From contig JALHUC010000554.1 in assembly GCA_022865845.1 (NCBI GenBank), forward strand, positions 1 to 6,840: DNA of 6,840 bases, given 5' to 3'. The stretch's first letter is position 1, and every line of letters starts with the position of its first letter. This DNA is from a bacterium. GTDB taxonomy: Bacteria; BMS3Abin14. The notes beneath the pieces were generated by a model. The model made no database searches. It had not been told where the DNA came from and saw only the letters and a list, made by a program, of their open reading frames with translations. Below are positions 4,555 to 6,840 of the stretch, piece after piece. The translations under genes and the position numbers were made by a program.

Positions 4555-6712
4555 CCTTTTCCCCAGTCAGCCTGAAGTCCACGTGCCGCCTGGCGAGGTT
4601 GACATCGGCCACTTCCACAGTCACCTGGTCTCCGATCAGGAACACGGTGCCTGTGTGCTCACCCACGAGCATCAGGCGGTCTTCGTGGAAACTGTAGTAA
4701 TCATCGTGAAGGGCCGATAGATGGACCAACCCTTCGATAAAAAACTCCTCCAGCTCGACGAAAAAGCCGAAGGAGGTCACGGCCGATACCACACCACGGA
4801 AGGTCTGTCCCACCTTGTCCTCCATGAACTTGGTCCTCAGCCAGGCCAACAGATCCCTGTGGGCAGCTTCCGCAGTTTTTTCCGTTTCGCTTATGTGTTC
4901 ACAGAGGGCCTTTATGTCCCTGGGTGAGTAGGGCTGGCTGTAGCCCAGGATGCCCTTGAGGATCCTGTGCACTTCAAGGTCTGCGTACCGCCTGATGGGG
5001 GAGGTGAAGTGAGCGTAATCGTCAAGTGCCAGGGCGAAGTGTCCCTCCGGATCCGGAGAGTAGTGAGCCCGCATCATGGAGCGAAGGATGACAGTGTTCA
5101 AAAAACGCTCCCTGCCCGTTCCCCTGGCTTTTTCCAGAACATTCCTGAACGGTCCCGATCTGGCGGCCGATACCGGTACTTGGTAGCCCAGAGAGGCGAG
5201 GAGCCCGTTGAGTTCCTTTATGCGATCGGCGGTAGGCTTTTCGTGAACACGGTAGATCCCCCCCGCCCCCGACTCCCGGAGCACCTCTCCCACTATTTCG
5301 TTAGCCAGGAGCATACACTCCTCCACGAGACGATGAGAAGTGTACCGGACAGCTCTATATATATTCTCCACATGACCTGTAATGCTTAGAACCACCTCCG
5401 GTTCGGGGAGGTCGAAATCGATGCTTTTGCGAAGCCCTCGCCTTTTCGACAGGCGTCCATACGCTTCCTCCAGGAGTTCGAGGCTGCCGAGAACTTTGTT
5501 GTGCGCTTCCGGCAGAGGTGCGACACCGGTCAAATGGTCTTCAACCTGACGGTAGGTAAGTCTGGCCTGGCTCTTGATGACGCTTTCGTAGAGGCTGTAT
5601 TGAATGGGGTTGCCGTCCGGGCCGATGCGCACCTGGCAGGTGAAGGAGAGCTTGTCTTCCCCGGGCCGGAGGCTGCAAAGGCCGTTGGAAAGGCGTTCCG
5701 GAAGCATGGGGATGACTGATTCCGGGAAATAGACCGAGTTTCCCCGGTTTCGGGCCTCCTCATCCATAGCCGAATCGGCCTTAACGTAATGGGAGACGTC
5801 GGCGATGGATACGTAAAGTTCGATGGCACCGTCCCCGGTGGCTCTGGCAAATAATGCGTCGTCAAAATCTTTCGCCTTGACCCCGTCGATGGTGATGAAG
5901 GGAAAGGATCTTAAGTCCTTTCGTCCGATGATATCTTCCTTCGAGGGTTCTTTGGGCAGATTGGAAGCTTCCCCGGTTACCTTCTTTCCGAAACGGTGGG
6001 GAAGCTCCTTGGATCGGATCACCGCAAGGGTCTGGGTCTCCAATGTGTTCGGGTCCCCCAGGACCTGTTTCACCTCGCCCCTGCCCAGACGACCCTTTTC
6101 GGGGTATGTCGTTATACGAACCACTACAAGCTGGCCTGTTTTTGCCCCTGAACTCATGCCTGGGGGAATCAGGAAAGCCGGTCCGATCCTGTCATCCTGG
6201 GGGTGGGCGGTTCCCAGCCCCTCATCCTCTTCGTAATAAGCGACGAGCTCTTTCCTGGCTCTCTTTATGATCCTGATAACCCGGCCGCTGGCCTTTCTGC
6301 CCCTGTGTCCCTGGCGTTCAACCCTGACCACCACCGTATCGCTATTCATGGCGCCGCCCAACAGGGAGGCCGCGACCCGAACCTCCTCACCGTCTGTTTC
6401 GGGTGTTACGTAACCATCGCCTTGCCCCGTGATCTGAACAGATCCGGTTACCAGGTGAACCTTTGATGGCTGGACGAACCGTCCTCCCTTGATGCGGATA
6501 AGTTTCCCGCTTGCCACCAGTCTGTTAAGGGTGTCTCTGAGAGAGCGCCGTTCCGGCTGTGGGATATTCAGCTCCTCTCCCAGTTCGGTAACGGTGAGGG
6601 GCCTTGCGGCATCCCCGGACAGGAACTTGACGATCTTTCCCTCATCGAAGGAATATTCCTTTTCCCTTTTCTTCTTATTCTTCACACTTTTTTTTCTGTA
6701 TATGCTTGACAA
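4544..6712 (-). CDS. rnr: RNase R, 3'-5' exoribonuclease of the RNase II/RNB family
   Basis: RNase R degrades structured RNA processively from the 3' end, acting in mRNA decay and in quality control of rRNA and tRNA in the cytoplasm. The protein has 722 residues. Order: a lysine/arginine-rich N-terminus (6-19), a winged-helix domain (about 20-80) typical of RNase R and absent in RNase II, two cold-shock RNA-binding domains (about 85-235), the RNB catalytic domain, and an S1 domain (about 635-716). The catalytic centre TIDGVKAKDFDDA contains Asp276, Asp282, Asp284 and Asp285; the second conserved block is HFTSPIRRYADLEVHR (568-583) with the catalytic Arg. The protein ends six residues after the S1 domain, so it lacks the long basic tail of the Escherichia coli enzyme. 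The TTG start at 6712 is chosen because AGGGAGG lies six bases upstream; the next candidate, GTG at codon 10, has no such site. It overlaps dprA by 11 bp. Confidence 0.96.
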   Translation of the reverse strand: MSSIYRKKSVKNKKKREKEYSFDEGKIVKFLSGDAARPLTVTELGEELNIPQPERRSLRDTLNRLVASGKLIRIKGGRFVQPSKVHLVTGSVQITGQGDGYVTPETDGEEVRVAASLLGGAMNSDTVVVRVERQGHRGRKASGRVIRIIKRARKELVAYYEEDEGLGTAHPQDDRIGPAFLIPPGMSSGAKTGQLVVVRITTYPEKGRLGRGEVKQVLGDPNTLETQTLAVIRSKELPHRFGKKVTGEASNLPKEPSKEDIIGRKDLRSFPFITIDGVKAKDFDDALFARATGDGAIELYVSIADVSHYVKADSAMDEEARNRGNSVYFPESVIPMLPERLSNGLCSLRPGEDKLSFTCQVRIGPDGNPIQYSLYESVIKSQARLTYRQVEDHLTGVAPLPEAHNKVLGSLELLEEAYGRLSKRRGLRKSIDFDLPEPEVVLSITGHVENIYRAVRYTSHRLVEECMLLANEIVGEVLRESGAGGIYRVHEKPTADRIKELNGLLASLGYQVPVSAARSGPFRNVLEKARGTGRERFLNTVILRSMMRAHYSPDPEGHFALALDDYAHFTSPIRRYADLEVHRILKGILGYSQPYSPRDIKALCEHISETEKTAEAAHRDLLAWLRTKFMEDKVGQTFRGVVSAVTSFGFFVELEEFFIEGLVHLSALHDDYYSFHEDRLMLVGEHTGTVFLIGDQVTVEVADVNLARRHVDFRLTGEKGER

Positions 6713-6718
6713 GGTTTT

Positions 6719-6725
6719 CCTCCCT
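6719..6725 (-). promoter_or_regulatory. Strong ribosome binding site of rnr supporting a TTG start
   Basis: AGGGAGG lies six bases before TTG at 6712-6710. It is the only good Shine-Dalgarno near the 5' end of the frame and decides for the rare TTG codon over GTG ten codons in. Confidence 0.8.
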
Positions 6726-6746
6726 GTTGTAATTAGCTGTGGCTGG

Positions 6747-6752
6747 CATACT
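6747..6752 (+). promoter_or_regulatory. Possible extended -10 box for tRNA-Leu
   Basis: CATACT (four of six against TATAAT) is preceded by TGG, an extended -10 pattern, and lies 38 bases before the mature tRNA 5' end. No convincing -35 hexamer stands at the right distance; TTGTAA is only 14 bases away. On the other strand, TGC-TAGACT (6762-6757) is an equally weak extended -10 candidate for rnr. Neither is secure. Confidence 0.2.
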
Positions 6753-6790
6753 GACAGTCTAGCAAAAGTGATACCAACTTGCCTGCGAGC

Positions 6791-6840
6791 GCGAAAGTGG
6801 CGGAACTGGTAGACGCGCTGGGTTCAGGACCCAGTGGAGG
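6791..6840 (+). tRNA. tRNA-Leu(CAG), 5' part, cut by window edge
   Basis: The visible 50 bases fit a leucine tRNA. Acceptor strand GCGAAAG (6791-6797); D stem GCG/CGC (6800-6802, 6814-6816) with GG and TAGA in the loop; anticodon stem CTGGG/CCCAG (6818-6822, 6830-6834); loop TTCAGGA with anticodon CAG at 6825-6827, reading CUG codons. The next bases, TGGAGG, would begin the long variable arm expected for tRNA-Leu. The 3' half, including the T arm and acceptor complement, lies outside. It is divergent from rnr, with 78 bp between the two starts. Confidence 0.93.

Overview
The window is most of a minus-strand housekeeping cluster, read right to left as rnr, dprA, a gap of about 500 bp, topA, then trmFO, which runs off the left edge. 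At the right edge a tRNA-Leu(CAG) gene points the other way. The order dprA-topA-trmFO, the folate-dependent TrmFO instead of TrmA, and a moderately high-GC base composition suggest a Gram-negative bacterium of the Desulfobacterota (deltaproteobacterial) type. That is inference: no rRNA or clade-specific marker is present, and dprA-topA-trmFO also occurs in other phyla.

Right to left: the 5' part of tRNA-Leu(CAG) starts at 6791 on the plus strand. A 78 bp divergent spacer holds the rnr ribosome binding site and perhaps promoters for both units. rnr (6712 to 4544, TTG start) encodes a full-length RNase R. It overlaps dprA (4554 to 3697, GTG start) by 11 bp. dprA encodes a short DprA that lacks the usual N-terminal SAM-like domain. 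After dprA come 506 bp without a gene (3191-3696). topA (3190 to 932) encodes topoisomerase I with four C-terminal zinc ribbons, and trmFO (945 to beyond 1) overlaps its end by 14 bp.

The two overlaps imply translational coupling within rnr-dprA and within topA-trmFO. The long gap and a possible promoter at 3303-3332 suggest topA-trmFO can be transcribed independently. The cluster joins RNA decay, uptake and recombination of single-stranded DNA, supercoiling control and tRNA T-loop methylation. Their co-location is conserved housekeeping and not an obvious single pathway.

The least explained part is the dprA-topA gap. It holds several families of degenerate repeats in exact 7-base phase (TGTCTAG, GTGAACA, GATTCAA and CTCTGCG types), mostly in opposed orientations. 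It also holds a hairpin that is symmetric about position 3359, and a segment (3474-3625) whose inverted repeats fit a four-way junction. I could not fold it or search for it; it may be a mobile palindromic repeat, a structured leader of topA, or both. No CRISPR array, transposase, phage gene or defence system is visible.
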